From Hyperoodon ampullatus (taxonomy: Eukaryota; Chordata; Mammalia; Artiodactyla; Ziphiidae), in contig OX457056.1 in NCBI GenBank assembly GCA_949752795.1, positions 204,663,654-204,727,653 of the forward strand: a stretch of DNA of 64,000 nucleotides, given 5' to 3'. The notes beneath the pieces were generated by a model. It saw only the letters and a list, made by a program, of their open reading frames with translations. It was not told where the DNA came from and made no database searches. How positions within the stretch are numbered: position 1 is the stretch's first letter; every line of letters starts with the position of its first letter. Shown piece by piece: positions 1-10,770 of this stretch. Made by a program: the position numbers and the translations under genes.

Positions 1-333
1 GGAAGTTGAATATAGTTCCCTGTGCTACACAGTAGGACCTTGTTTATCCATACTATATATAACAGTTTGCATCTGCTAATCCCAAACTCCCAATCCTTCC
101 CTCCCCCACCCCCCTTCCCCTTGGCAACCACAAATCTGTTCTCTATGTCTTTGAGTCTGTTTCGTAGATATGTTCATTTGTGTTGTATTTTAGATTCCAC
201 ATGTAAGTAATATCATATGGTATTTGTCTTTCTCTTTCTGACTTACTTAGCTTAGTATGATAATCTCTAGATCTATCCATGTTGCTACAAATGGCATTAT
301 TTCATTCTTTATTTATGGCTGAGTAGTATTCCA

Positions 334-426
334 ATGTGTATGTATGTATATGTGTGTGTGTATATGTGTGTGTGTATATATATATGTGTATGTGTGTGTG
401 TGTGTGTATATATACATATATATACA
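334..426. repeat. TG/TA microsatellite inside L1
   Basis: Alternating (TG)n and (TA)n blocks lie inside the minus-strand L1. Apparent Thr/His/Ile-rich open frames here are low-complexity translations. Confidence 0.9.
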
Positions 427-883
427 CCACATCTTCTTTCATTCATGTCTTGGCTATTGTAAATAGTGCTGCTATGAACATTGAGGTGCATGCATCTTTT
501 TGAATTAGAGTTTTCCTCTTTTCCAGGTATATGTCCAGGAGTGAGATTGCTGGATCATATGATAACTCCATTTTTAGTTTTTTAAGGAACCTCTATACTG
601 TTTTCCCTAGTGGCTGCACCAATTTACATTCCCAACAACAGTGTAGGAGGGTTCCCTTTTCTCCACACCCCCTCCAGCATTTATTATTTGTAGACTTTTT
701 GATGATGGCCATTCTGACCAGTGTGAGGTGATACCTCATTGTAGTTTTGATTTGCATTTCTCTAGTAATTAGCAATGTTGAGCACCTTTTTATGTGCCTG
801 TTGGTCATCTGTATTTCTTTGGAGAAATGTCTTTTTAGGTCTTCTGCCCATTTTTATGATTGAGTTTTATATATATAAAAAAG

Positions 884-928
884 TTATATATATATACACA
901 CACACACACACATATATATATATAGAGA
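884..928. repeat. TA/CA microsatellite inside L1
   Basis: (TA)n-(CA)n-(TA)n tract interrupting the L1 ORF2 C-terminal region; it is one reason the L1 frame is lost. Confidence 0.85.
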
Positions 929-1743
929 GAAAGAGCTGTATAAGCTGTTTGTATATTTTGGAAATTAAGCTCTTGTTGGTCTAATCGTTTGCAAATATTT
1001 TCTCCCATTTTGTAGGTTGTCCTTTGTTTTGTTTATGGTTTCCTTTGCTGTGCAGAAGCTTATAAGTTTGATTAAGCCCCATTTGTTTCTTTTTGATTTC
1101 TTTTGCCTTGGGAGACTGACCATTGCTACAACTTATGTCAGAGAATGTTTAGCCTATGCTCTCGTCTAGGAGTTCTATGGTGTCATGTCTTATACTTGAG
1201 TCCTTACTCCATTTTGAGTTTATCTTTGTGTATGATATGAGGGTGTGTTCTAACTTCACTGATTTACATAATACTGTCCCTCTTTCCCAGCACCCGTTGC
1301 TGAAGAGACTGTCTTTTCTCCATTGGATATTCTTGCCTCCTTTGCTGAAGACTGATTGACTGTAGGTGTGTGGGGTTATTTCTGGGCTCTCTAGTCTGTA
1401 CAATTGATCCATATATCTGTTATTGTGCTCAAAACATGCTGTTTTGATTGTGTATGTTGTTACACTTATGTTTTCCGCAGATCTGTTAGGCTCTGTTCAT
1501 TGTTCTTCATTCTTTTTTCCCTACTCCTCAGACTGGAAAAGACGTATCTTCAAGTTCAATGATTTTTTTTCTTTTGTTTGCTAAAATCTATTAATAAAAC
1601 CCTCTAGTAAGTTTTTGGTTTCAGTTATATTTTCAGTTCCAGAATTTGCTTAGCACCTTTTAATAATGTCTGTCTCTTTATTGATATATTCTATGTGTTC
1701 ATACATAATTCTCCTGATTTCCTTTAGCTCTTTGACCATTTTT

Positions 1744-1950
1744 TTTTTTTTTTTTTTTGCGGTACGCGGGCCTCTCACTGTTGTGGCCTCTCCCGCTGCG
1801 GAGCACAGGCTCCGGACGCGCAGGCTCAGCGGCCATGGCTCACGGGCCCAGCCGCTCCACAGCATGTGGGATCCTCCCGGACCAGGGCACGAACCCACGT
1901 CCCCTGCATCGGCAGGCAGACTCTCAACCACTGCGCCACCAGGGAAGCCC
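1744..1950 (-). mobile_element. CHR-2 SINE (tRNA-Glu-derived)
   Basis: Minus-orientation copy: poly(T) then 'GCGGTACGCGGGCCTCTCAC' at the 3' side, and 'CACCAGGGAAGCCC' at the 5' side. TSD 'TTGACCATTTTT' at 1732-1743 and 1951-1962. It inserted into the old L1/HAL1-like ORF1, so it is younger than that element. Confidence 0.96.
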
Positions 1951-2309
1951 TTGACCATTTTTAAGACAGTTGATTTAAAGTCTTTGTCTAGTAATTCCAA
2001 TGTCTGTGCTTCCTCAGGAGCAGTTTCCATTATTTTTATTTATTTATTTTTGTGAATGGGCCATACTTGCTTATTTCTTTTCATGCTTCCTAATTTTTGT
2101 GTTGGAAACTGGAACTTTCAGTATTGTAGGAACTCTGTAATCAAATTCATCCTCTTTTTACTGCTTGCTGTAGACTCTAGTTATTGGTTTAGCAATTTTT
2201 CTAAACTATTTTTGCAGTCTGTATTTTTTGTTATGTGTGGTCTCTGAAGTTTCTGTTCCTTTTGCTTGCATTCAGCTAGTTTTGAGAAAGATTTCCTTGA
2301 ATACAAGGA

Positions 2310-2383
2310 GTCAGAGGGAGAGGAAGGAAGAAAGAGAGAGAGAGCGAAAGAGAGAGACAGAGAGAGAAGAAAAAGAAAAAAAA
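2310..2383. repeat. GA-rich low-complexity tract
   Basis: Purine-only stretch of GA and GGAA units within the old L1 5' UTR; the charged open frame across it is an artefact of composition. Confidence 0.8.
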
Positions 2384-3178
2384 CCCAGAAGGATCAAATT
2401 TTAAAATCTCTTCCAGTCTTTGGAGATTGGGCTCTATACTGGAGAACTCCTTCAATTCTTAATCAAGTCGTTTAAATATTTTGCCTTAGCCTTCAACTCC
2501 TGCCTACAGGAAACTTAGAGATCATCCAGAGGGCAAAGCTTAGGGTCTTCACAGGTCTTTTCTGATCACACATTCTACCCTGGGCATTTGTGTGGCTTTC
2601 TTACATGGGTAAGTGGCCTCTATACATAGGAGCTTTTGACCTGAATTTCTCAAAGAAACTCTCTCCCTAACATTTCTTCCTGGGCTTTAGGCACTCTATT
2701 ATATGCCTCAGGGATCTACAGGGTTTTCATTTACCTTACAATGTTTTTGAGGAATACCCACTGTGTTTTCTACCCTGAGTGGTTCCAAGATAGGCTAAAC
2801 AAAGACATACACCTTGCATGAGTTTTCAGGTAGCTCCCAGATAGGTTGGAACCAACATGATTACTTGTGAATAAGGCCTATTCTCTTGCCTCAGAACCAG
2901 GGGTCAGGGTCCCATAACAGGAATACAGGTTAATGTCTTCAAGACCACTCACTGCCAAGCTGAAGAGGTCAGGGCAACCAACAAGTCACAAAGCTTTCCT
3001 ACACTTTTAAAGTCTCCTTTTCTTGATTCAGAATTGACTTGTTTGCTATAAACTTTGGAGTGTTTTTGAGAGTTCTGACAAGTTGATTTAGACACCTTTT
3101 CTTGATTGTTTGATGTTTCTGTAGAGGGATGGGCTCTTAGAGCTACTTACTCCACCATTTTTGCTTCTTCACAAACTA

Positions 3179-3819
3179 ATTCATAAGTATAAAGCTGGAT
3201 GAAGTTTTGCATTTTCACAAGACATACACACGTCCAGATCTTTTGGTTTTAAAATATATTTATATCTCGTCTCACTTTAAGAACTGCTTGTGGTGACTTA
3301 TAAAAGTGCATATAGTGCCAAGGAGAGAAAAATAATTTTAAGTGAGGAAAAAGGGCAGAGGGGACAAGAATGAAAGAAGAAAGAAAACAAAACTAGGAGT
3401 AATATTATTATCCCCAATATATGGCTTAATGTCTTACACACTTTAACAGAGGTGGGATAGAAATTTGTCCCAGAGTTCCCTATTTGCAAATGCATAAAGG
3501 GAAATACCATTGCTTATATTTTTTTGTAATGCCTGAAGGTAAAAACAGACCTCAGTAGACATGCAGCTATATTAGGTACTAAGGCTGGAAGAAATTTCTC
3601 TTGGAGTTATTATTAAAGAAGACATTGTTGGAATTAATAAGAGATGCGACTTTTAGTATCTCCTGTAGTAAATGAATCCCACATCAGGGATCCCAGGCTT
3701 TTCTGTGTGTGCACATCAAGGGATGCCAATGCCACAGTGACCCAAGTGAAGAGTAATGACAGTAAGTCTATGAGGGGTCCCAACAGTGCTGATTAAATGA
3801 GTGGGGAAGATAAATATGA
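3179..3819. other. Single-copy sequence, no feature seen
   Basis: AT-rich DNA without a recognisable repeat, exon or RNA gene. A 70-codon frame on the minus strand (3510-3298) shows no domain and is probably chance. Confidence 0.5.
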
Positions 3820-3985
3820 AAATAAGGGTGGGCGAATTAACTGCTCTAAACCTCAGTTACCCTAGCTGTAAAATAAGAATAATAATAGTAAGTACCCAAG
3901 AATGTACCATAAAAGGAGAAATTATGTATGTGTCTGGAGTGTAGTAAATGCTTGCTAAATTTAGTGATGATTATTATAGTTCTAA
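3820..3985 (+). mobile_element. MIR SINE fragment
   Basis: Shows the MIR 3' half: 'CCTCAGTTACCC', 'CTGTAAAATAAGAATAATAA', then 'GTAGTAAATGCTTGCTAAAT'. Diverged and truncated at the 5' side. Confidence 0.75.
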
Positions 3986-5289
3986 AGACTTGTTTAGAGA
4001 CTGGTGATGGCCTCTAGTCTGTTGGTTGAGTCACCCCATTTCTTTTCATCTGCCCCTCTATTTCTAAGCCTGGACCATGCCACCAAGACTTTCAAATGGT
4101 TAAAATGTACTCAGAGCATTTTGATCCTATGGGCCTAAGGTGGAGTGACAATGTATAAGATTTAGGATATTCCTAGTTCTGGAGTCCCCAGTCCTGAGGT
4201 GGATCACTCCCAGAACTCAGTGGAGATAATCTGCACTCCTGCTGGGGAAGAGGAGGAGGTGACTAGGCCTGCCCCACTCCACCCTGCCATCCCAAGACCA
4301 GGTTTTGCAGTGTGCAACCCATCTTGTATACAAATTAGGGCCATTCTGTTCCTTTTGAAACCCATCTGTACTGACTGCTATGGATAGTAAGAATGCATAC
4401 AGCTCATGGTTGCTTTTGAGTGTTGATAAATGCACATGGCATTTGTACTTTTTCTTGGAGGGTGACTACAGTCCAGATGGGTGTGACTGCCATGGCCCTG
4501 ATGTGATACAGCCTGAAGGACAGCAAGGTGCCCCCCGACCTCTGGTGGGATAAGCATGCATCTAAAATTACAGCCAAGGCTCCGTTAGTGTCTCAGAAAG
4601 AAGCACCTCTTTATAGCTGGTCGTGAGACTTTAATATATTACCCTTAAATCATTTAAAACTGGACTAGCCTGAGCAGCAGTGAATAGGCCAGTGGAGCTG
4701 GGGGCAATCTTGAGCAGGCCCAGCAAGATGGCTGAGATGATCTAATAGATCTTTCTTCATCTCCAAAAGTCCATCACCCAGCATCTCTCCTCCTTGTTAA
4801 ACGAAAGCTCCCCACTCACAGGAAATAAAACTGCTACCTGATATTTATATATCTTCGGAAAGTAGCGTAATTCAGAAACCAGGGAGAATGGTTTAAAACT
4901 TTATTGAAAAGGAGACTGTTTCTTGCATGAAATAATCTTATTGGAAAAGTTACCTTATTTCTTCTACTGCACTCGGAAAATCTAGATCATTTGTAAAGCG
5001 AAGGGCAAAAGACAAATTGATTTTTGTTGGCATGAGGTTGGTTTTTGTACTTTGATTAGTGGCTTGAAGCTGGTGAGTCATGTGATGGTTCTGGTATTTG
5101 GGAGGAGGGCATTCAGACTGAGATCATAGTAACTCTTTTTGACCTTGACTTTGAGCAGGATATTGCGGGAAGTCTTATGTCACCCACAAGTCTCTAGCTA
5201 TTTGCAACCCTATGCTATCTTTTTGATTGATCTCTTGCATTAAGCGGGACTCTCCCCTCCCTTACTGTGCCATTCCTAGACTCTAAAGT
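3986..5289. other. Single-copy sequence, no feature seen
   Basis: No repeat or exon recognised. Short frames at 4199-4387 (+) and 4435-4217 (-) overlap on opposite strands and show no domain. Confidence 0.5.
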
Positions 5290-5560
5290 TTTGATTGGCT
5301 GTACAACATCTACAGGGTAAAGTCCATATTCATTGTTCTAGCGTTCTTGTTCCTCCAAGCTCTGACTTAAGCTGACTTCACTTCCAGCCCGCTAGCTCTC
5401 CTCACTCTTCTGCTTCCATGGTGTGAACCCTCTGCCACCTTCAGCCACTCTAGCTGCTCAGCACACATCTGGGCACATCTCGACCACTTCAGGATTCATG
5501 CTTCTCTTTGCCCTGTGCCCTCTGTTAAGATGTCTACTCCTTTCCCAGGTATCTGTCCAA
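5290..5560 (+). mobile_element. L2 3'-region fragment (diverged)
   Basis: Follows the L2 pattern: 'AAAGTCCATATTC', 'CTCCAAGCTCTGACTT', 'CTCCTCACTCTTCTGC', then 'CTTTGCCCTGTGCC'. Similarity is weak, so the boundaries are uncertain. Confidence 0.5.
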
Positions 5561-5749
5561 AGGTGCTCTCAGAAGCGCCCCGCTCCCTTCTTGCCTGCCA
5601 GTGGGATGTCTCAGCTCTCCATGAGCTCACTGTCCTCTGAGCTTGACATATTTACTGTACCTGCCATCTACTCAGCATAGATCTTGTGCTGAAACATCTC
5701 GTGTTGATGGTGTGTGCATTGACCTTATGGAAACTCAACTCTACCTGCT

Positions 5750-5751
<2 letters not shown>

Positions 5752-5800
<49 letters not shown>
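5752..5800. repeat. (GA)n microsatellite
   Basis: About 24 uninterrupted GA units followed by an impure purine tract to about 5850. It lies immediately before a MaLR LTR. Confidence 0.95.
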
Positions 5801-5803
<3 letters not shown>

Positions 5804-5861
5804 AGAGAAAGAAAGAGAAAGAGGGAGAGGGAAGGGGAAAGGGGGGAAGAAAGATTTTACC

Positions 5862-6190
5862 TGCCCCCCCAATTCATATGTTGAAGCCCTAACCCCCAGC
5901 ATCTTAGAATGTGACTATATTTGGAGATGGGGTCTTTAAAGAAGTGATTAAGTTAAAACGATGCTTTTAGGGTGGGCTCTCGTCCAGTCTAACTGGTGTC
6001 CTTATAAGAAGAGGAAATTAGGCAGACACCTGCAAGCCAAAGGAGAGAGGCCTCAGGAGAAACCAAACCTGCCAACACCTTGATTTTGGACTTCCAGCCT
6101 CCAGAACTTTGAGAAAATAAATTTCTGTTATTTAAATCACTCAATCTGTGTAGCATTTTGTTACAGCAGCCTGAGCAGACTAATACACTC
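5862..6190 (+). mobile_element. MaLR (ERVL) LTR, MST/MLT1-like
   Basis: Shows the MaLR order: 'TTCATATGTTGAAGCCCTAA', 'GGTGTCCTTATAAGAAGAGG', 'TTGGACTTCCAGCCTCCAGA', the signal AATAAA in 'AAATAAATTTCTGTT', and an end 'GAGCAGACTAATAC'. It lacks the first bases of the LTR and no internal sequence follows. It is a solitary LTR of an ancient endogenous element with no coding capacity. Confidence 0.85.
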
Positions 6191-6639
6191 TGCCCTCGAG
6201 TGGGTGTGAGGTCAGAGGTGTGGATCTGCCATTCCCTGTTCAGGCTCAGTGTCTGTAGGCTTCCAGGAATGTGGGCATCTCTCCATTCTGGCTATCAATC
6301 CCATGGTTGAAGATTATCTGCCTGTCTATCTCTCTTTCTTTTTTATCATCTATGTCTCTAGCTATTTCTTATCTAATCTACAATATTGTCCCTAAACACA
6401 GGTAATTACATCATCTGGGCTCCCATCAAAGAATTGGTGACATATTCCAATACTGACTGGGTTGGATTTATTGGAAGATGTCACTCTACTGACTTTTAAT
6501 GGTTAATAAGGGATTTTTGAGGATAATATTAATTACATGTGATTTTCATCTTTAGTGATGACATAAGATCCCAATCCCCAGCTCTACTCTATGGTTATAT
6601 AAATGGTACCTTTGTCTGGGTCAGCCCACATCATTGTGG
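6191..6639. other. Single-copy sequence, no feature seen
   Basis: Contains an imperfect CTAT/TCTC-rich stretch around 6325-6380; otherwise nothing recognised. Confidence 0.5.
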
Positions 6640-7225
6640 CCCTTTCAATCCATTCTTCAAGGAGTATAGTAATCTTTTCTAAAAATAGGTCTGATTATGT
6701 CACCTTACCTTCCCACTTCTCCTCAATAAAACCCTAAAGGCCTCCAATTACTCTGAGAATAAAATCCCAAACTGCCTTTACAAGACCTGCAAGGCCCTTC
6801 AGAGTCTGGATCTTGCTCACCTCACATGGCATGACTCGCCTCATCATGCCCCTGGCTCCAGCACTCTGGTCCATCATATGTCTCCTTGCTTCAGAGCATT
6901 GGTGCAAGTTGTTTTCACTGCCTGGAACACTGAGTCATCTCTTCATCAGCATCTCCATTCATTCCTCAGATCTTAATTCAAGTGCCACGTTGTCTGAACT
7001 TCTGCTGACAAACTCACTAGGTTCCACCTCCCTGTTGTAGGAACTTTTTACCAGGTACCTCTTATTACTTACCTCAGAAGCAACTTAATATTTGTCCATG
7101 TGATGATTTGGTTCTATCTCCCACTAGAGTACATTTCATGTGGTCAGGGACCATGCCTATTTTTGTGCCTGGCAGACAGTGGACACTTAGTAGGTACTTT
7201 ATTGAACAAATAAACATTTTTTCCT
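6640..7225 (+). mobile_element. L2 LINE 3' end
   Basis: Nearly complete L2 3' region: 'TGTCACCTTACC', 'CCTGCAAGGCCCTTCAGAGT', 'CCTGGAACACTGAG', 'CACTAGAGTACATTTCATG', 'GCCTGGCAGACAGTGGACAC', then 'TAGGTACTTTATTGAAC'. No frame is intact. Confidence 0.85.
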
Positions 7226-7299
7226 TTCTAAATTAGTTCTTACACAGCAGAAACCATCTCCTATCCATCTCTGTATCCCTGTTCCCCTGGAAGCTTGCC

Positions 7300-7640
7300 A
7301 CATAGAAGCTGTCATTGGCTTCTGTGGTCATTGAGATGTGGTCATCTAGGGAAAGACGAAAGAACCATAAGAGAAGAGGGCTGGAGGAAGACCCTTGGTG
7401 GATCCTTGGTTTACGTGGAGGGATGAGGGGAGGAAAGCCCTAGAGGCTGACGAAGAACCAGGAGGAAGGTCTTAGAAACTAAGGAAAGAGTTTCAAGAAC
7501 GACATGGAGCTCATCAACGCTAAGTGCTGCAAAAGATCAAGTGGGATGAGACATGAGAAAAGGCTCTGGGATGGGTAGTAGGATGGCATGTGAGTGAACC
7601 AAGGGAGGCAGAGCTGGACTGGTTACCAGAGATGAACAAG
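7300..7640 (-). mobile_element. L2 LINE internal fragment
   Basis: Read as antisense L2: 'AAGAACCAGGAGGAAGG', 'AAAGAGTTTCAAGAA', 'CTAAGTGCTGCAAAAGATCA', 'AGTGGGATGAGACATGAG'. Diverged, boundaries approximate. Confidence 0.6.
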
Positions 7641-7677
7641 AGGGCGAATGGTGAGGAAATGTAGAAATGGCTATAGA

Positions 7678-7905
7678 CCATGGATTCTCAGTCTTGACAC
7701 TATTGATATTTTGGACTGGGCAATTCTTAGTTGTAGAAGGCTGTCCTAGGTATGGTGGGGTGTTTATCCCTGGCCTCAGCTCATTGGGTGCCATTAGCAA
7801 CCCCCCCCACACACACACAACTCCAGTTGTGACAACCCAAAATGTCTGCAGACACTGCTAAACGTTCCTTGGGGGCAACGTTGCCCCTGGTTGAGAACCA
7901 CCGCT
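7678..7905 (+). mobile_element. MER5A-like hAT-Charlie DNA transposon
   Basis: Non-autonomous DNA transposon with inverted ends: 'GATTCTCAGTCTTGACACTA' near the start and 'CTGGTTGAGAACCACCG' at the end. The internal 'TTGTGACAACCCAAAATGTC' is typical of MER5. No coding capacity. A short C-run plus (AC)n at about 7801-7820 lies within it. Confidence 0.88.
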
Positions 7906-8856
7906 AGACCCTAGCATTCGCCCAACTAGTTGCCCTTGAGATGCTCCCAGAAAAAAAGGTTGCGTGGCCAAACATGGGTCGACAATACTGAGTGAAACAT
8001 GTTCCTCTGCTGCAGGAATGCTCAGAGCCTTACGCCACCAAGATGCACTGTACTCTCTTTCACTGTGAAAGACCGGCGTGGAAGAAGCAGGGTTTCCCAG
8101 AGCACTTTTACAGGACAGCATTACACGGCCCACAGGGAGTGTTCTGGCGAGCATACTTTGGGAGACACTACTGCAGACTGTGTCTGTGGGAAGAAGTGAT
8201 CTAACGTATCCACTGTCACGCAGGTAGTCAGCACTGGAGGGCGGCGGGGGATAACCCCTGCCCACCCCCTCCAGCAGCCCATTCTTTCACGCCTCACTCA
8301 GCCTAGGCCAATCCTGAGATTGTTTCCCTTTGCTTCAAGTGCCCAGAGTGCCTCGGTTCCCCACAGGCAACGTTACATTCAGGTGTCTCCCCAGCTGACC
8401 GGAAACATTGCCTCATCAAGCTGGGATGGCACTTAGGAGTGGGCTCCAGTGGAAACCTGTAGGCTCAAAGGACCCAAGCATCTGAGTAGGAAGGCTGCTT
8501 CCCTGCAGGGTACTAATACGGACAGGGCACTGGACGGAGAGCTCTTGGCATGTTCTGTGCAACAGAGCTGTTTGGTTCTTCACCGAACCAACATTTGTTG
8601 AAAGCCTCCTCTGTGTAGGTGTCTCTAATTCTCTGCCTCTCAATTCTCTCTTCTACCAAAGCATGGGATTCGTTTAAGACTCTCAGACTCCTTCCAACAG
8701 CACCTTCTGTTTTCTTTTCTTCACCCTGGAGGGGGCAGGAAAAGCCCCATCAAGGCAGTGGTGTTTAGGAACAAGTACTTACAATGGACAGAAGAGTTCT
8801 GAACAAAAGTTCTGAAAAAAGAGGAGGTTCTGTCCTGGATTTTGTCCTCTTACCTT
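7906..8856. other. Single-copy sequence, no gene recognised
   Basis: Moderately GC-rich. Open frames on both strands between 7858 and 8265 overlap one another and show no domain. A stretch near 8583-8630 faintly resembles an L2 end. Confidence 0.5.
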
Positions 8857-8871
8857 ACGGGTTAGCTTTTT

Positions 8872-9081
8872 TTTTTTTTTTTTTTTTTTGCAGTACGCGG
8901 GCCTCTCACTGTTGTGGCCTCTCCCGTTGCGGAGCACAGGCTCTGGACGCGCAGGCTCAGCGGCCATGGCCCACAGGCCCAGCCGCTCCGCGGGATGTGG
9001 GATCTTCCCGGACCGGAGCACGAACCCGTGTCCCGTGCATCGGCAGGCGGACTCTCAACCACTGCGCCACCAGGGAAGCCC
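8872..9081 (-). mobile_element. CHR-2 SINE
   Basis: Poly(T) then 'GCAGTACGCGGGCCTCTCAC' through to 'CACCAGGGAAGCCC'. Perfect 15-bp TSD 'ACGGGTTAGCTTTTT' at 8857-8871 and 9082-9096. The perfect TSD and near-consensus body suggest a recent insertion. The roughly 100-codon frames over it (8784-9098 + and 9083-8779 -) are SINE translations. Confidence 0.97.
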
Positions 9082-9096
9082 ACGGGTTAGCTTTTT

Positions 9097-10574
9097 AATG
9101 GAGGCTTTCTTATTTGCTCTTTAGGAATTTCATTATAAATAGTTACTGAGGGTTCTCTGGGTGGCAAGCCCTTGCTGAGGACAGAGGGGCAAGTGGTGAG
9201 GATGAGGGCTGAGGGTGAGGCAAGGGAAAGTCAGGGCCTTTTGAATACATGGGCTTTTCGCAGGCAGCAGCTCCCAGGGATGAGCCCTTGGAAAGCCAGG
9301 CTTAGCTGCTGTAACTTCCCTTCCATTATGGACGGAAGTTCCTCTGAAGGCCTCCGCCCTGTGTGGGGCACCCCAGGGTGACCAGCTCGGAGCACCTGCT
9401 TGGATCTGGGTGATGCAGTCAAGGTGCATGTCACTCTGCCTTCTGTCTCTTTGAGTCGGCACCTCCAGTTTGCTGGCCTGCTGGTCAGAGCTGCCTGCAG
9501 GGAGCCCTCAAACATGGCCTTCCCCCCTGTTTCCATCAGATGCAGAAGGACCAGCCTGGCAATGCTCCCATCCATCTGTGACAAGCGATTGGTACCCTGT
9601 GCCTGGGGTGGGACTTCTGATCTCAGCGTGGGGCTTATTGATGATCCGATGACTGCTGTTCTCACTGAGAGCCAGCAGAACGTGGTCAGATCACTGTTGG
9701 AACACGGCAAAGGGATGAACCGTGCTGTGTTTATTCCATGGTTTCAAAGGCGGCCGTCTAATGTTTAAGAGCACAGAGACATTAAATGAACAAATGGTCT
9801 AGTGGAGAACAGAAGAGATGGATACCACCATGATTTGCTACTTAGTAGACAGACTTTATTTTTTTATGGCTCAGGTGCATAGCTTTAAAAGACTCCTAAA
9901 GTGTAAGTGAGATTTGGAAAGTCTCAATTGTGCTCCAAATTCGGGAAGTAGTCCCTTAGGCTAAAGACATTTTTGTAAGAAGATGGTCTCCTTTTCATCA
10001 CCAGGTTGTCCCTTACATTAGTTGAGGCCCAGAGGCCCTAAATAAAAAGCAAGAAATTACAATGCAGCAGATTGAACTGAGGTTCATGTGCTGTGTTTGA
10101 AATATGTGACTGGCTGTGGAAAACATGATTTTAAATGACTAGTGGGCTCCTCATGCAGCAACCCCTGAATGATGGGTTATTTGCATTGAAAGCCCAGTTT
10201 CCATCCAGTTAGTGCCATAAAACGGAGACCTCCCCCTCCCCTCACCGTGACCATGGCTCTCTTTGCAGGCTACCCTAAGCTGGCAGGGCCACACTGGAGC
10301 CTGTGCTGATGCCATCACACCTGCTGGAACCTACTCCTAAATTTCTAAGCTGGACAAAGCAGATCTAGTCCCTTGGGGTCCCATCCCCCTCTTGGCCATC
10401 AACAAGATTGGTGCCCGAGGAGGGGTGAGAACTGGACCTCTTCACCAGCCCTAGGCTCGGGATCCTCCCTTTCTTCCTGGCCTGGGTCTCAGGGCGCTAG
10501 GAAGGCAACATTAAAGCCTGCCGTTGCATTCTGCATCATTGGTGAGTCTGTGCTCTCTGGGCAAGGGCTGGCTC
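9097..10574. other. Single-copy sequence with open frames but no recognised gene
   Basis: Frames of 159 codons (minus, 9710-9231) and 122 codons (plus, 9400-9768) lie opposite each other. Neither has a recognisable domain or a coherent codon pattern. Around 10269-10541 a good acceptor ('CTCTCTTTGCAG') and donor ('GTGAGT') frame a segment that is closed in all three frames; a non-coding exon cannot be excluded. Confidence 0.45.
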
Positions 10575-10577
10575 ATT

Positions 10578-10765
10578 CATTGCAGTGATTCTTAACCCTG
10601 GATGCAAGTGGGGAGCTTTGGAAAAATACTGATGCCCAAGCTCTTACCCCTAGAGATTTCAATATAATTGGTCTAGGATGGGGCCCAGGGATTGGTGTGT
10701 GTGTGTACACAAGCTTCTCAGCTTATTCTAATGTTCAGCCAGAGTTAAGAACTATTGGTTTGGAG
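10578..10765 (+). mobile_element. hAT-Charlie-type MER element
   Basis: Inverted ends 'CAGTGATTCTTAACCCTG' and 'CAGAGTTAAGAACTATTGG'. The interior shows 'GGGGAGCTTTGGAAAAATAC' and 'TTCTAATGTTCAGCCAG', typical of short MER hAT elements. The exact subfamily is not assigned. It contains a short (GT)n. Confidence 0.75.
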
Positions 10766-10770
10766 GAAAA

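Larger units (their letters stand above)
1..1460 (-). mobile_element. LINE-1 3' end, 5'-truncated
   Basis: On the minus strand this reads as the C-terminal part of L1 ORF2 followed by a 3' UTR. Two frames are recognisable. 1412-1149 matches the region with 'ESPEI', '[13 protein letters not shown]' and 'TKINSKW'. 808-593 matches the C-terminal region with '[14 protein letters not shown]' and '[14 protein letters not shown]'. Frames are broken by stops and shifts, so no protein can be made. The 3' UTR (about 1-300) differs from that of the other two L1s in this window. The element continues past the window start, so no poly(A) or TSD can be seen. The boundary near 1460 is approximate. Confidence 0.9.
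1465..3178 (-). mobile_element. Ancient L1/HAL1-like element, 5' UTR and ORF1 start
   Basis: Read on the minus strand, the end near 3178 has the L1 5' signature 'AAAAATGGTGGAGTAAGTAG', followed by about 1.1 kb of non-coding 5' UTR. A decayed ORF1 beginning follows (2030 downward: 'METAPEEAQTLELLDKDF' then 'MVKELKEIRRIMYEHIEY'), consistent with an ORF1 coiled-coil. A CHR-2 SINE splits ORF1. Sequence from about 1650 to 1465 is a weaker continuation. The family (old L1M versus HAL1) is not settled. It abuts the younger-looking L1 3' end at 1-1460 in the same orientation. Confidence 0.65.

Noticed and set aside
309..491. Thr/His/Ile-rich frame
   Set aside because: Low-complexity translation of the TG/TA microsatellite inside L1.
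8784..9098. Open frames of 60-110 codons over CHR SINEs (also near 1757, 13000, 16014, 24494, 36561, 38425)
   Set aside because: These are translations of the SINE body and recur with the same peptide at each copy; there is no gene context.
10269..10541. Possible exon between a good acceptor and a GTGAGT donor
   Set aside because: All three forward frames contain stops early in the segment, so it is not coding; a non-coding exon is possible but unsupported.
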